Below, in pieces: positions 11,251-22,794 of a stretch of 64,000 nt of DNA. The translations under genes and the position numbers were made by a program. Position 1 is the first letter of the stretch. The number at the start of each line of letters is the position of its first letter. The notes under the pieces were generated by a model, which was given only the letters and a program-made list of their open reading frames with translations, had not been told where the DNA came from and ran no database searches. The DNA is from Thereva unica (lineage: Eukaryota; Arthropoda; Insecta; Diptera; Therevidae): contig OX465284.1 in assembly GCA_949987705.1 (NCBI GenBank), positions 69,549,470 through 69,613,469 on the forward strand, written 5' to 3'.

Positions 11251-11341
11251 CATTTTGTCATTATAATGGCACCTCGACTCATTTGAAGTAAGACATTGTA
11301 CTGGCTCAAAGAAAAAAGAGGCACCTCTTACAACCTCATTT

Positions 11342-11617
11342 CGATGGGTCTTACGAAAAAGATATTGTTTCAAAATGTTGGTGAAAAAGATATTGTTTCA
11401 ATTTATTGCTGAAAAAGATATTGTTTCTCGGTAAAAAGATATTGTTTCGGTTTCTCTCTTTCGTTTTCTGGCTGAAAAACATATAAGCCAGAAAACGAAA
11501 CAATATGTTCTTCACAGAGAAAGCGAAACAATATCGTTTTCACCGAGAAACAATAAATTGAAACAATATCTTTTTCATCAACATTTTGAAACAATATCTT
11601 TTTCGTAAGACCCATCG
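11342..11617. mobile_element. 276-bp foldback element built of a 17-bp module
   Basis: The ends CGATGGGTCTTACG and CGTAAGACCCATCG are perfect inverted repeats. The outer arms pair almost perfectly for about 65-70 bp each. Both arms consist of repeats of GAAAAAGATATTGTTTC (forward in the left arm, inverted in the right arm), about eight in all with variants. The element interrupts the duplicated segment seen uninterrupted at 10545-10610, and ATTT is present on both sides (11338-11341 and 11618-11621), consistent with a 4-bp target-site duplication. There is no coding capacity. It could be an inverted-repeat MITE or a structural satellite. Confidence 0.8.
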
Positions 11618-12635
11618 ATTTTATAATCGTCTCCTAGCCAACACCAATGTCTAGGAGTGTTGTCAAGGCAATATCTTTGGATTCTAAAGAGAGCAATCTA
11701 CTGAGAAAATACTACCCTACATAGTGAAAGGAAGACGTAGGCACCTCTGTTTTAAGGTTCATGATACAGAAGAGGATGGCAAACTCATCTGACCATATCC
11801 CGTATATAGTAATCTATTTAATCATTATAACCCACGAAGTAGACGAGTCATAACGAATTCAACTGATACTACTAAGAAAGTTGTCCACTGAAAGCGAACC
11901 CAAAATTATGGAAAAATGGAAAAATGGAAAATACGATGTCACCCACTGCCTGAGTAAGACCAAATATTAATTTTTGTCCTAATTGTTGAATAATTTGTTC
12001 GTTGGTTGATGAGTTTCATTAGAATGCTAAGCATGCATGGTTAAGATAATTGCAGGATGGTTTTGCGGCTAAATATACTTTTCTCTCCAGCACGTTCCAG
12101 TGTTCTCAGGTGCCCTCCCCTTCCTGTAGATCTTCTATGTCCGGCGTGATGGAGACCGGTTTCACCAATCCACGCCGCCACCCTTATCGTGAGGCCCACG
12201 GTACCGCCTTGATAATGTCATTTGGTTTTGAAGTTTTTGTTCAAATTTTTGGTTTTTGTAAGTGCAACTGAAGTTGGCTTCTGGCAACGAACCCAAAATT
12301 TACAGTTACCTAGTTCTAAAAAATGTGCCTCAGCCTTGGACCAATAAAGTCATATGTCTACTGGAACATAAGTGACATTACGTTATCCTTTTCTGGTAAC
12401 AACTAAAGGAACAGAGGTTTAGTGACACTGTGACTGGTTTCCTCCCATGGATGTTATAGAAACTTCAGCGCTTTGACAGAGCGAGCTCTACCCACGTGCC
12501 GTATCCCCGCATGATGTTTGATGGTTGACAGTTACTTAGGAAGAATCTTAATGAACGCTCCCTCCGATGATCAAAGCAGAGATTCCTTGCTCTCTTATTA
12601 TGCTGACAGGTCATGGAAGGAAAAATACAGTGAGA

Positions 12636-12695
12636 GAGTGGTATCAAACCACAGTTCTTTAAGATGGTAGTCGGTCGTCTTAACACCTAGGTCGG
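12636..12695 (-). repeat. tRNA-derived SINE head fragment
   Basis: On the minus strand a B-box-like GGTTTGATACC (12640-12650) lies downstream of an A-box-like TAGGTGTTAAGACG. The spacing and intervening anticodon-arm-like sequence resemble the SINE head at 58.4 kb (shared pattern ...gactaccat...). It is too diverged for a functional tRNA. Confidence 0.5.
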
Positions 12696-12735
12696 GCGTA
12701 ACTTTTTTATAATGTGTACTTTCAATTCATTTTTA

Positions 12736-14307
12736 ACCGACTTCAAAAAAAGAGGAGGTTACTCAATTCGACGTGTAGGTATTTTGTGGTCCTGTTCACG
12801 CATAACTTTGTAACCCAATAACTTTTTTGCTTTTTTTTTGTTCATTTGAAGGGGGAGCTTCCCACGGTGGTCCCGTTAAATTTTTTCTATATTCTGATAA
12901 CGGAGTTCGAAGTTAGGCATAAAAAACTGTTAAAATTGGTTCAACCTAAACATTTCATAGGCACCGAACAAATTACTTTCTTGTTCTAAATCTGGCAGCA
13001 GGCCGATGGGGAGTGGGTAGAGCGCCGGATCCTCGATTCAGCGTAGTGTGGCGTTTGCAGGTTCGATCCCTGGTCGGGGCAGGCCGATTGTTTTCTTTTT
13101 CTCTTTTTCTTCTTTATGAAATGATTTATTAACATATTGGTCAGCGGCCGGTAGTACTTGACATAACGCAAAGGGCTAGAGAGAAGTATTCTTGTCTGTG
13201 GGATCTGTGGGGTGCGAGTTCGATCCTTGTGCTTTTTTTTCTATATATCGATAAAATAATTATTTTAAAATTTCCTTCGGGGAATTTTGTTCCATATTAA
13301 ACAAGTTTTCGACGTGAATACATCTGTAAATTTCCTTCCAGAGCAAAAGCCGATGAGAACGAAATTATGGCATATAGTTTTGATTTGCAGCTCAAAAACT
13401 ATTGTTTATATTGAATAAAGAAATATACCATGACGTGGGTGAAGAATCAAAGAATTTTATTGTTTACATTTGATTTCCCCGCTATTAATGGCAATTAAGC
13501 TTATATTTCCTTGATTTGTATGTGTGCGTACTGTAAGCAAACGTTGAACTTGATTTTGACCCACTTCCATATAACCGATCAACTGCAAATTTTACACATA
13601 CGTATAGTTTGCATGACAATACAATCTGATCATTTTGTAAAAAAATCAAGATGGCGGTTCCAAGATGGCAGTCGAATTTTGCAATTGGGCTCCCCGACCT
13701 CCGAAATGGGTATCAAATGGAAGGGTGTGACAAGTAGAACACACTTCGCTATGTGGCGTCATTCAAAACCCAAAATGGCGGCCAACACAAAATGGCGGCT
13801 TACTTTTTCTTTACAACGTCCTTGTTATGGGCATCAAAGGAAAGTGTATGACGAGTATAGTACAGTAAGCTATCGACTTCACAATAAATATTTCTTTTAA
13901 TTTCTCCCGGAGAAATTTGTTTCATATTAAATAAGTTTTTTTTTAAATTCGTCGGAAAATATGCAAATACATTACTGCAAAAACTATTTAGCTACTGCTT
14001 AGATTTTTTTCGATGGCGCGGCGGCGTGTTATACATCTCAAAATAGATTTTAAAAGAAGAATTAAGCTTGCGATACATACGCTGCATCGTCGGTTAAACG
14101 ATACTACGGCAGCGTGTCATACTTATCGTAAAGGTAGCCGGTAGTAGTTGACTTTGATTGCACTAACTCTTGCTTCGGGAATTGTTTTCATTTCTTTGTT
14201 AGGCTTATGTCCTAGATCCATTCTGATTGGATTAATGTTGTTAAGAATTACAAACAATTATTTCATCCTTTTTTGTGCATTTTGTGCGGCTTTTTTCTGA
14301 AGTCGGT
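12736..14307. mobile_element. 1.6-kb element with ACCGACTTC inverted termini
   Basis: The left end reads ACCGACTTCAAAAAAAGAGG and the right end, reverse-complemented, reads ACCGACTTCAGAAAAAAG. Immediately outside both ends is a T-run followed by AA (…TTTTTA(A)), compatible with a short AT-only target-site duplication of 5-7 bp, although slippage in T-runs makes the exact length unclear. No transposase is encoded. Internal features are repeated 'aagatggcgg' strings at about 13650-13800 and a tRNA-like segment at 12995-13085. Similar ends are, from memory, widespread in insect genomes; I do not assign a superfamily. Confidence 0.65.
12995..13085 (+). repeat. tRNA-like (SINE head) sequence inside the ACCGACTTC element
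   Basis: A canonical B box, GGTTCGATCCC (13060-13070), follows an A-box-like GTGGGTAGAGCGCC (13014-13026) at about the right distance. The following ggtcggggcaggcc can pair weakly with ggccgatgggg upstream. The middle does not fold into a proper anticodon arm, so I read it as a tRNA-derived SINE or tRNA pseudogene. A second B-box-like string, gagttcgatcc, lies at about 13217-13227. Confidence 0.55.
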
Positions 14308-17300
14308 TTTTAAATTTTTTTTTATAATACATATACATATGTACATATATGACTTCATAGCTAGAAATAAACTAAACAAGAACAATGATTAATCTGCATC
14401 ATATGAAGTGCGATGTCACTTCATAATTCAACTGATCTTCCTAAGAAAACCCAATTCCAAGTTCGCAATAAACCGACAATTTCTTAAGTAAAACACTGCA
14501 TAACTCAATCCTTAAAAATGTCCTTTCCCATCTCAATCCATCCCTGCCGACGCCGAAAAGGCCCCTCATAAATCTGTCGGTCATAATCGTCCTCATTCTT
14601 AATTTTTCTACGAGTTAATCCACTTTTCATCAGAATTAAATTTAATTCTCTCTCTTCTAAAAATTGTGCGACATCTTCATTTCATAATCCTCGAAATCCG
14701 CTCCTCCTTCGTCCTGGCTGAGGGATAGCCGACGGCATAATAAAAGTTGCCGAGGAAATTTCATGAATAAAAAGGACGAAATGACGACTAAATCCCGCCG
14801 ATGTTGTTGTCCTGGAGCTTGCCAGTCCTCTGGAAATTTTTGTTGCCTTTATTCATTGATGAAGTGCGGCACGAATGGCGCGCGGGTGCAGGGGAAAGGA
14901 GGCGCAGGCATAGGGAGTAGGGCCTCATTGCAAAATCCCAGCCGTTGACTTTTTCATTACAAGGATACTTTCGCGAGAGATTGTGACATTTGTAAATAGC
15001 ATAAAGGAAAAGAGCAAAAAAATAATAATAATAATGAGGAAATGAGGGGATTGAAATGAGGGTCCATCAGCGAAGGGATGTTATGAAAGGATATGAAATG
15101 AGGTGTTTTACAACGAGTCCTTGTTATTAAAGGGAGTCCCGAGTGCGGCTTGCTACTTCCGTACGAGATACGAGTTCGTGACATGATGGCGTCTTCCGTT
15201 GAAATGCCGCAAGGATTTTGTATAGTTGCCCTTAATTGAATGCAAAAAGGAATAAAGATAGTGTGTGTAGAGCCGCAGGAGGTCCCTTTGCCCCACCGAT
15301 TACTTATCTGATCCTGTTGGCGATTAATTTCATAAGGAATCACATCACGTATGTATTAAATTTTATTTCGGCTCTTAGAAGGCACTCAGTGCTCGTCTCA
15401 AGTCCTGAATCCTGATCAGTAGTGTCTGCCGCCCCCCAAAAAGACCCTTAACCTTTTCACTCAAAGCCCTGAATGTGGGTCCCCAACGATAAAGGGCTCC
15501 TCGAGCTCACTCAGCATGCCAAGGCAGCCCCCAGCAAGGGTTGTGTGCTCGCTCAGGCGGGGTGTAATAATTTTAATTAATTTATTCAAATTGCTGGCAT
15601 TTTCCCTCCAAATCATAGATTCCTCCTTATGCTCCTTCAACCTGTCTCCCCCTCCCCAAGTGTCTCCTTATCGTCGTGTCGGCTCCGGACTTGGATTCAT
15701 GTCCTCATAACAGAATGTTTGTATGCGGAAGAGTAACCGGAAGGTTGGAATAGTTGCTCCGCATAAACGGCCTCCGAGCTTGGAGCTTTCAAGATGTTGC
15801 CAGGACATGCCGAGTCTCCTTCGGCCTGGCAGGACTCTGCCTAATCGGTTTGGTATATGGCTGTGTGGCAGTGTGTGCCTGTTCCGGGAGGCAGTGGTTT
15901 TCCAGGATTGCTGCTGCTATTTTCTAGCAGGATATCAAAGGAAGGATTAGGATTGAATGAGGGATTATGAGGAACGCATTCATCTTGTTATGATTATATT
16001 TGACTTAGATTACGGGGTGTGTATGCTGATTATGCGTAGACGCACACGCGATGTATGCCGTGGGAGGGTGTACGGGGTTGCCACCTCTACAAAAAGGAAT
16101 TCATGGAAGGGAGTTTACATCAAAAGTAAGTGGTTTTGATGTTTGACACAAATGTCTTAAATTAGGTCACATTCGGAAACCTTCAATGACTGAAGATGCC
16201 TAATATATTTTTTTTATGAAGGGTTGTCCAAATCATGAAAAATATTGCGAATTTCACTGAAGTCTTCCGAAAATTGAGTTGAATCCTCATCCAAACTAGG
16301 ATCTACTTTCCAACACTTCCCAACACTATCTTTACCCATCCCCATAAAAGGACCGAAATTTTTATTCGTTTTTCATGCAACACCATAAACTCTCGTTATA
16401 CAGTTTCATAAAAATGGTAACCCTAATCGCTATAAAGGATATTTCTTTTCACGAAAAACACAAAGGGGCACGAAAAAGGGCGATGAAGAACCTTTTCCCC
16501 CGTGTTTCCTGCCGTTCGCATTGTTCCATAAGGATTGCTTTCAAAGGTGTCGTAATTTGTATTAAATTTGGTTCCTTTTGCGTGATTTATGAAAAGTAAA
16601 CGAAAATATTTTGTTGTTTGATATGAATTTATTGCTGTAGGAAATAAGAATTTTGATTTTGTGTTTATTTTTTTCTTGTTGTTGTTGTTGTTGTTATTCT
16701 GTTGTAGGGAAGATTATATGTTGCGGTAGGAATAGGTTTGGAATTTGATTGAACGCAACGTTTGGGGTCGATTTTTGTGTTTTATTACTTTTTATTGGAA
16801 GTTTTTTTTTTTGTAGATTTTGAATATACAGTTAGATACACCAGGGAATAGATTGTGTTTGATATAGATCTAACAGCACACACACTGCACTCATTCGAAA
16901 AGAATTACTCATCCTTTGTGTAGTGAATCTCATAGCTAAAAAGAACTGAAACACCTTAAGATAGTGTGTGTAGAGCAAGCTTGCTTGCAGCAAGTTATTT
17001 AAAACTTTCAGAAGTTACTTGCAGAAAAATTAAACTAGTGATGTTTACTGTCGTAGAAACACTTGTGCAATTACTGACAGAATTTATGTATTTACACATG
17101 AACACACAACTTAATCAAGTGAAAGCAAGGTCTAAACTTTTAAGGTTATCTCGATTTTGAATATGTCTTAGCTTAAAGACACATTAAAAAACAAATCGGT
17201 TCTTGTGTCGAAAAACTTACACCTAATTATGCGTTTTCGCGACTTGTTTCAGTTGAATAACTGACGGACTAACGTCTTTAATAGTTTAAAGTATTTTCAT

Positions 17301-17560
17301 TTCGAATTTAACCTACTAAAAATAAAATTATGTCACCGGAGGTAATAAAAACGTAATAAAACAAGCACCATTGGTAATAAAACGGTAATAAAACAAAGCA
17401 TCATAAAAATCGGCCTAACAGGGTAAGACGATTGAGTTTGTTTTAATATTGTAAAACATACGGATGATATGCGGGAAAGGCAGGCACATAAGAGTCATTC
17501 AAAATCTACCGGTAAAACTATGCTGAGCCCATGACATGGTACGGTGTCTAGTAGTAAACT
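14308..17560. other. No gene recognised
   Basis: More than 3 kb with only short frames. Simple (GTT)n sequence is present at about 16676-16696, and 17340-17395 holds a small direct repeat of ggtaataaaac. No terminal inverted repeats, RT motifs or convincing splice-bounded exons were seen. The patchy GC-rich and TAATTA-rich texture could be regulatory DNA, but that is speculation. Confidence 0.45.
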
Positions 17561-18259
17561 TAGTTCAAAGAAACGAATAAAAGATATGATACTTGAACAC
17601 AAGTCTGAAGAGTGATGAAGGAGAAGGCGTTTGAATTCGAGTTCGGAAATATTGCCTAAAACAGTCGTTGTTCCATAGTGGAGTTATTGAGGAGAAGGCG
17701 TAGTCCAGTGGCACAGTCCTTATGATATTAGCTGTAAAATATTGCAATTCTTACAGGGGCTTAGTGTATCTGAGAAGGAGCAAAGATCACTATCTTCAAT
17801 TAGTTTGTGAAAAGCGCTCCATCCATTTAGCCAAGGTAAGGAGATACTGGAAGGCCCAGAACATATAAACGAAACACATTAGATTGGTTCATTGAAGCAA
17901 TTTGTACGTAATCTATCGAAGGTCTTCAATTAACGCTACGGCTAGAGGTAAGTGATTATTCGGCCGAAGAAGGTGATGAAGGCTAGGAGTCGAATTGGGC
18001 TGTAGAGTCAACTAAGAAGAAAAAGGGCCATCGAACATTATCAAAGGCACAGGAGTAACGAAGACTAAGGCCATCAGCGAAGATGTGGTGTGGGTTGAAG
18101 AGAAATGAGGCTAAGTCAAGCAGCATTGGACGTGGTTAGTACTTAGTTGGGGGACCACTTAGTAAAACGACACTTGGGATTGGAATGGTCGGGGGAGTGT
18201 GCATACTCGTGTGGTAGGCGCATTTGTTCACCTTCTGCAACTATTGAATGTGTTCATGT

Positions 18260-18785
18260 GTCCTAGAGTCTGGATAAATTTCGAAAAATTGTGATAAGGA
18301 TAACAATTGTGTCATGTCCTCTTTTTGCGGTTTTTGGTATGAAGACCACCTTCACTTTCCTCCACACCTGCGAAATGTGAACATGCAGAATCCATCTAAC
18401 TTCTCCGAGCTCATCCTGCTGCTTTCGATGTCCTCTTGAGCGTCTTCCGTACATCCGACAAGACGTAGGTATTTACTAGTAATTACAGTGTCTCTGCAGA
18501 TGCCGAGTTGAGTCATTGGCGTTACAAGTCTTTTGTAGCTGTTCGGATAGCTTTCTTATATTCGCGGAGACGGTTCTTATAGACCTGTCTGAGCTTGTAG
18601 CTAACATTATAAGCATCGTTGGTAATCTTCTTCAATCTAGTTAGGCAGCGGGAACAATTTTTTGCTGCGCTTGATTGGACATGATACTTTAAAAAAGACT
18701 TCGATGGCGTTAGTAAATCTGTCCTTTGCTTTCTCCAAAGTGGTTCCAATTCTGTCAGAGTAATATCAATCACCTCTTCCAAGTC
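18260..18785 (-). pseudogene. Antisense non-LTR retrotransposon fragment (linker and start of RT)
   Basis: Reading the minus strand from 18782, the frame gives 'YKNRLREYKKAIRTATKDL', resembling the basic helical linker between endonuclease and RT in I/R1/Jockey-type elements ('YKKAIRKAKR...W'). After a frame change, the stretch from 18454 gives 'VWRKVKVVFIPKTAKRGHDT', the first RT block (W...KvvfIPKpgK...). The catalytic palm is absent and the downstream sequence toward 17560 is not recognisable. It is an old dead copy; the clade cannot be determined. Confidence 0.6.
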
Positions 18786-18841
18786 GAGGAACGTAAAGGT
18801 GAAAGTGGTCGGAACACTGCCTCAATTGCAGACCGTTAGGT

Positions 18842-18880
18842 TGTTATTTATTTATTTTTTTTTATTTTTTTTTTTATTTG
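18842..18880. repeat. T-rich tract (poly(A) on the minus strand)
   Basis: A ~38-bp run of T and TTTA units directly abuts the downstream end of the antisense RT fragment at 18.88-19.87 kb. On that fragment's strand it reads as an A-rich tail. Confidence 0.7.
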
Positions 18881-19870
18881 GACCCGATCAACAATAGGAA
18901 GAGGAATGTTATCCAGACAAATGAATGGAATTCTGTCAGAGAGCGTAGCACGACGACTAAGCACAAGTACTTGTGATTTTTAGGGTGTAATTTTAAGGTA
19001 GTTGAGAGCACTCCACTTATTTATTAGAGAGAAAGTGCTATTCAGTTCAGAATTACAAGAATCAATTTGGAGATCATCAGTATACAGATGAAAGGAACGG
19101 TGGCCGATAGTAAAGGGTAGATCATTGATATATAATGAAAATAGTAGGACACCAAGAATTGAACCTTGTGGAACACCAGAAGGTACCGGTAGAAGAGAGG
19201 AGATAACATTGTTATGACGAACACATTGAAGACGGTTAGATAGCAAGGAGAAGAAAAGCCGTGTAGCAGAAGAAGAGAAATTATAGCGCTAACTGAGTTT
19301 GGAAAGTAGGATCATCTGCCCTACCCAGTTGAAGGCTTTCGAGAAATCAAGCAGCACTAATACTGCAACGTCACCGTCATCAAGCGCAGAACGAATGTTA
19401 GTTGTTTCCTTTAGTATAGCGGTTTCACAACTATGATTTTTACAGAAACCAGATTGATATTTAGAAATAAAGCTAACGCAGGATTTGGATGTAAAGAGTT
19501 TTCCCAAGGGCTTTAGCAAAGAAAAGAGGAATGCTAATGGGTCGGAAACCTGAGATATCTGCAGGAGAAGATTTTTACGGTAAAGGAATCGCTATGGCTT
19601 TTTTCCACAACAAGGGAACTTGGGAAGTAGGCAGTAATTAAAAACATGCATGGTGACATCCAAAATTGAGGGGGCGAGGACCTTAAAAAGGGTGGAGATT
19701 TCATCAAAACCGATGCAGTTGGAGGAAGTAGAAAGCAGTATTTCAATAACTGCCGAAGAGTCCACACAGCAGAAGTAAAAGCCATCAGTACTACGTGGAA
19801 GAACAAAGAAAGATCGGGAGATAGAAGACAAACAAATTGCGTCTTGTAGCTTGGCCTAGTTGTTCAAGTT
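18881..19870 (-). pseudogene. Antisense CR1/Jockey-type reverse transcriptase fragment
   Basis: The minus-strand order matches a CR1/Jockey-type RT. First comes a linker piece (frame from 19831: 'IGFDEISTLFKVLAPSILD'), then 'KYQSGFCKNHSCETAILKET' with 'AVLVLLDFSKAFN' (catalytic Asp block, from 19519), then 'GVPQGSILGVLLFSLYINDL' and 'LYTDDLQI' (from 19246). The catalytic box reads YTDD rather than YADD. Stops and two frameshifts break it. It is recognisably related to the intact RT at 53.6-55.8 kb but is clearly another family by divergence. On its own strand it ends abruptly in the RT thumb, next to an A-rich tract. Confidence 0.75.
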
Positions 19871-22185
19871 TAGTTGTGGAGGCGGGTTCATAATGAGGCC
19901 AGTACAGCGAATTGATGTACAGTTCTTTGACTACCAAGCCGCTATGGTTTTGATAACGTTCGTCTACTTCTGATTCAAGCTTTTTCTGGGCCTAGGTTTA
20001 CCACTTTGATAACAAGGATAAACAAACGTATTCGGGCCTGTATGGTTTTGTGGCGCGGAGAGTGGCAGGGCCAACCCTTTTGCCGTGGAATCACTTGTTG
20101 GAAGAAGAGAATATCTCTTCCCTAAAATGCCGGACACATTAGGAGTTAGAGTTACTGGTTACTTAGGAAGGGTAGTAATCAGGAGTGCAGAGGATAGTGT
20201 TTGACAAGTTAAATTAAGTAGTGTTATAGATGGCCAGAGCTGACATTTAAAAAACTAATAAGGAATATAAACGCTGTATTGAGTATTAGAAGGGATGCCA
20301 GAGGAGATTTTGTTCACAGGCGGAGATTATAACGGATAACGGCCGTTGTTATTTGCTAAAACATCCAATTACCATACAAATTCCACGGTCCTGAGAACCA
20401 AAGAATTTCTCACGTTCCAAAACTAAGTCCCAATTGTAAGCACCACTCAGCATGTTATCAATAATTATCACAAAGCCAGTTGCGATTTAAACTGAAGCAT
20501 CACCGCCAGTCGTGCACTACTACCACAGGCGCCCCGACACTATCCCCCACAGCCGTTAAAAATTCCCATAGAAAATAATCCTTGAGAGAGGGCGACTATT
20601 ATGCACGAAAGCGTCAAAAGCCATTAAACAATTACAGTAATTACAGCAATCCACGGCGTGTGTAAACAAGCCACCATTTCCCTCCGCCGCTTTTCTTTTA
20701 TTTTCATTTCTTCTCGTTTCTGGAAATTCACCGAAGGAAATTTTCGCCTTTTATAAGGCCACAATTCACCAACTTAGCAGTCCCCAGGGACGGCGGCCAG
20801 CGGAGGGGTGGAGGTGCTCCGTAGGAGATTCTCGTTCTTGCCGTATACGCGCCGCTGCAAAAAGAGCCGAGCCAAGACGTGAATGGCGTTTTCAGCGAAA
20901 GAAAGCAGCAACAAAAATGGAGAAAGAATCAACACAGAAAGTAGATAAATAGATACGGGGGCTCGGATACGTAGAGAGGGGCCAAGATACAGGGGCGGAG
21001 TGTGTGAGCATCTTTGGTTGCGACGGAGGAGTTTTTCCACGGGGAAAGGCGGGTTTTGTGAGATTTTTCATTTTCTTGGAGCTTTTTTTTGTTATTTTTG
21101 TTGGTTCAGTTGGGCCCAGATGTTGGGGAGCACCGGGCGATTGCGGGGCGGACCAGGGAGGAGCAGCAGCCACCAGTACCCAGCATCTCGCCTATTCAGT
21201 GAATGTTGCAATTAACAGTGGAAGTTAAGAGCGGATAATTTGGTTGTCATGCCCCGGACTCGGCACTCCGGAGGGTAATTAATTTCTGCACAAGGAAAAA
21301 TGTGTGCTAATGAAAAATTTCTGGAGCTGCGCTGCTGCACTCCGTCCTCTCTGCTGTTGCGTTTTCAGCGAAACAGCACCGCACCGTATTTCACTGGAGC
21401 ATCAGTTGCCGGGTGCGCTCCAGTGCATTCCCTCCAGACGCCATTTAATGTAACTCAGCGCGATCTGGGAATGGGTCGACAAAGTAGATACAACCATGTG
21501 TGGCTGCTGCTGGTTGTGGCTGAGTTGAGCTCAGGAAATGGTTTTAATTTTGATTTAATTGCAGCGCAATGATGGAGAAAACTTGCGATGCTCGGTGGAT
21601 TGATTAATCCGACAGTTTTGTTGTTGTAATATTTAAACAGGAGATGAGGTTAACGATATGATTTAAGCGTAATCGATACAGTCGCCAACCCACCCAGAAG
21701 CTGAAGGACGGATGGCCTAATGTAATTCAGTTAACTATGCAGGGCTGCACAATCGTAATCTCTGCGTTGATTGGTTCGTGCACAATATAATTGCTTCATT
21801 TTCGGTATTGATTCGTGATAAGATAATATATTTCGAAGAATTACTAATTACAGCCCATCCACACAAAGCAATACAAAGGAGCTTCTTGGAATTTCATGGA
21901 TATTCCAGAATCCTGTGCAAGGCGAAATTAGATGCGAAATATTGACTGGCTCCATAATAAGGTTGCACAGAGTTGTATATGCACATACTTATATCTTGAA
22001 TCTATTTATATACCGCAAGGGTTGTTCCACAATCACGTTGTTTACTGCATTTCTATCACGTTGAAACATTATCAGGAGTTTGTGGATTAAAGCTTAAAGT
22101 TTTTGGGTAATTTTTTAATCCAGGTTTTTGCAGGTAAAAACACGATTAAGCCTTGATGACATTATTTCTTTCGTAGGCCTGTCCT
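19871..22185. other. No gene recognised
   Basis: The first ~400 bp may be the 5' continuation of the antisense RT copy but carries no motif I can defend. The stretch 20.5-21.6 kb is a locally GC-rich, apparently single-copy region with overlapping short frames on both strands and no family resemblance. Nothing further is supported. Confidence 0.45.
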
Positions 22186-22286
22186 GGGGTGGTAGCACGT
22201 AACTTGTTTCAATCGACTTCTCCATACAAAAATCTTGAAGTTTTGTATGAAGAGGTCGATTGAAACAACTTACGTGCTACCACCCC
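22186..22286. repeat. 101-bp near-perfect hairpin
   Basis: Arms of about 46 bp begin GGGGTGGTAGCACGTAA and end in the reverse complement TTACGTGCTACCACCCC, with only about three mismatches and a loop of about 9 bp (atcttgaag). No target-site duplication is evident. It could be a very short foldback MITE or a hairpin RNA source. Confidence 0.8.
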
Positions 22287-22461
22287 TGAATGCAATGGTG
22301 CTAATACGTACTCGGAAGGATGCACTTGAACAATTAAGAGGGTGCACTTTTGGCAGCAGGGCCTATATTTTTAAAACTGTGAACAAGCGATAATAGATCC
22401 TCAGACGAAAACCATTCACGACAGTCTTCAGTTCTTTAGAATGTATTCATAACATTCCAAA

Positions 22462-22575
22462 TAAGGAGTCGTTCATAAATTACGTAAGGCGATTTTTGCG
22501 ATTTTTCAACCCCCTCTCCCCTTGGTGAGATTTTGCACGACATTTCCCCCCCCCCCGCAATCCTACGTGAAATAT
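22462..22575. repeat. GGAGTCGTTCATAAATTACG terminal-like motif
   Basis: The sequence GGAGTCGTTCATAAATTACG followed by a C/T-rich block resembles a motif at 30160 (GGGGTCGTCCATTAATTAC). Strings of this type commonly mark DNA-transposon ends in arthropod genomes; I recall this from general knowledge and do not name the family. In this window the two copies lie next to the two family D repeats, which are in opposite orientations. Confidence 0.45.
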
Positions 22576-22794
22576 CACAAATTAAAAAAAAAAATATTTA
22601 CACTAAAAATACATATGTACGGACGTAAACACAAGATAACTGATAATTCGAACCCCTACTTACCCTCTTGTATTCCACTAGCTTTTTCTGCTTGGACACA
22701 AAATTACCAAAACGTGAGCACTCATACTCAACAAGAATTTAATTACGTTAAAATTCGGCTAGGGCCCTTTCTGTAGTTCTATATTATAATCGCC

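Noticed and set aside
13014..13085. Functional tRNA gene
   Set aside because: A and B boxes are present but the anticodon and acceptor stems do not form properly; it is SINE- or pseudogene-like.
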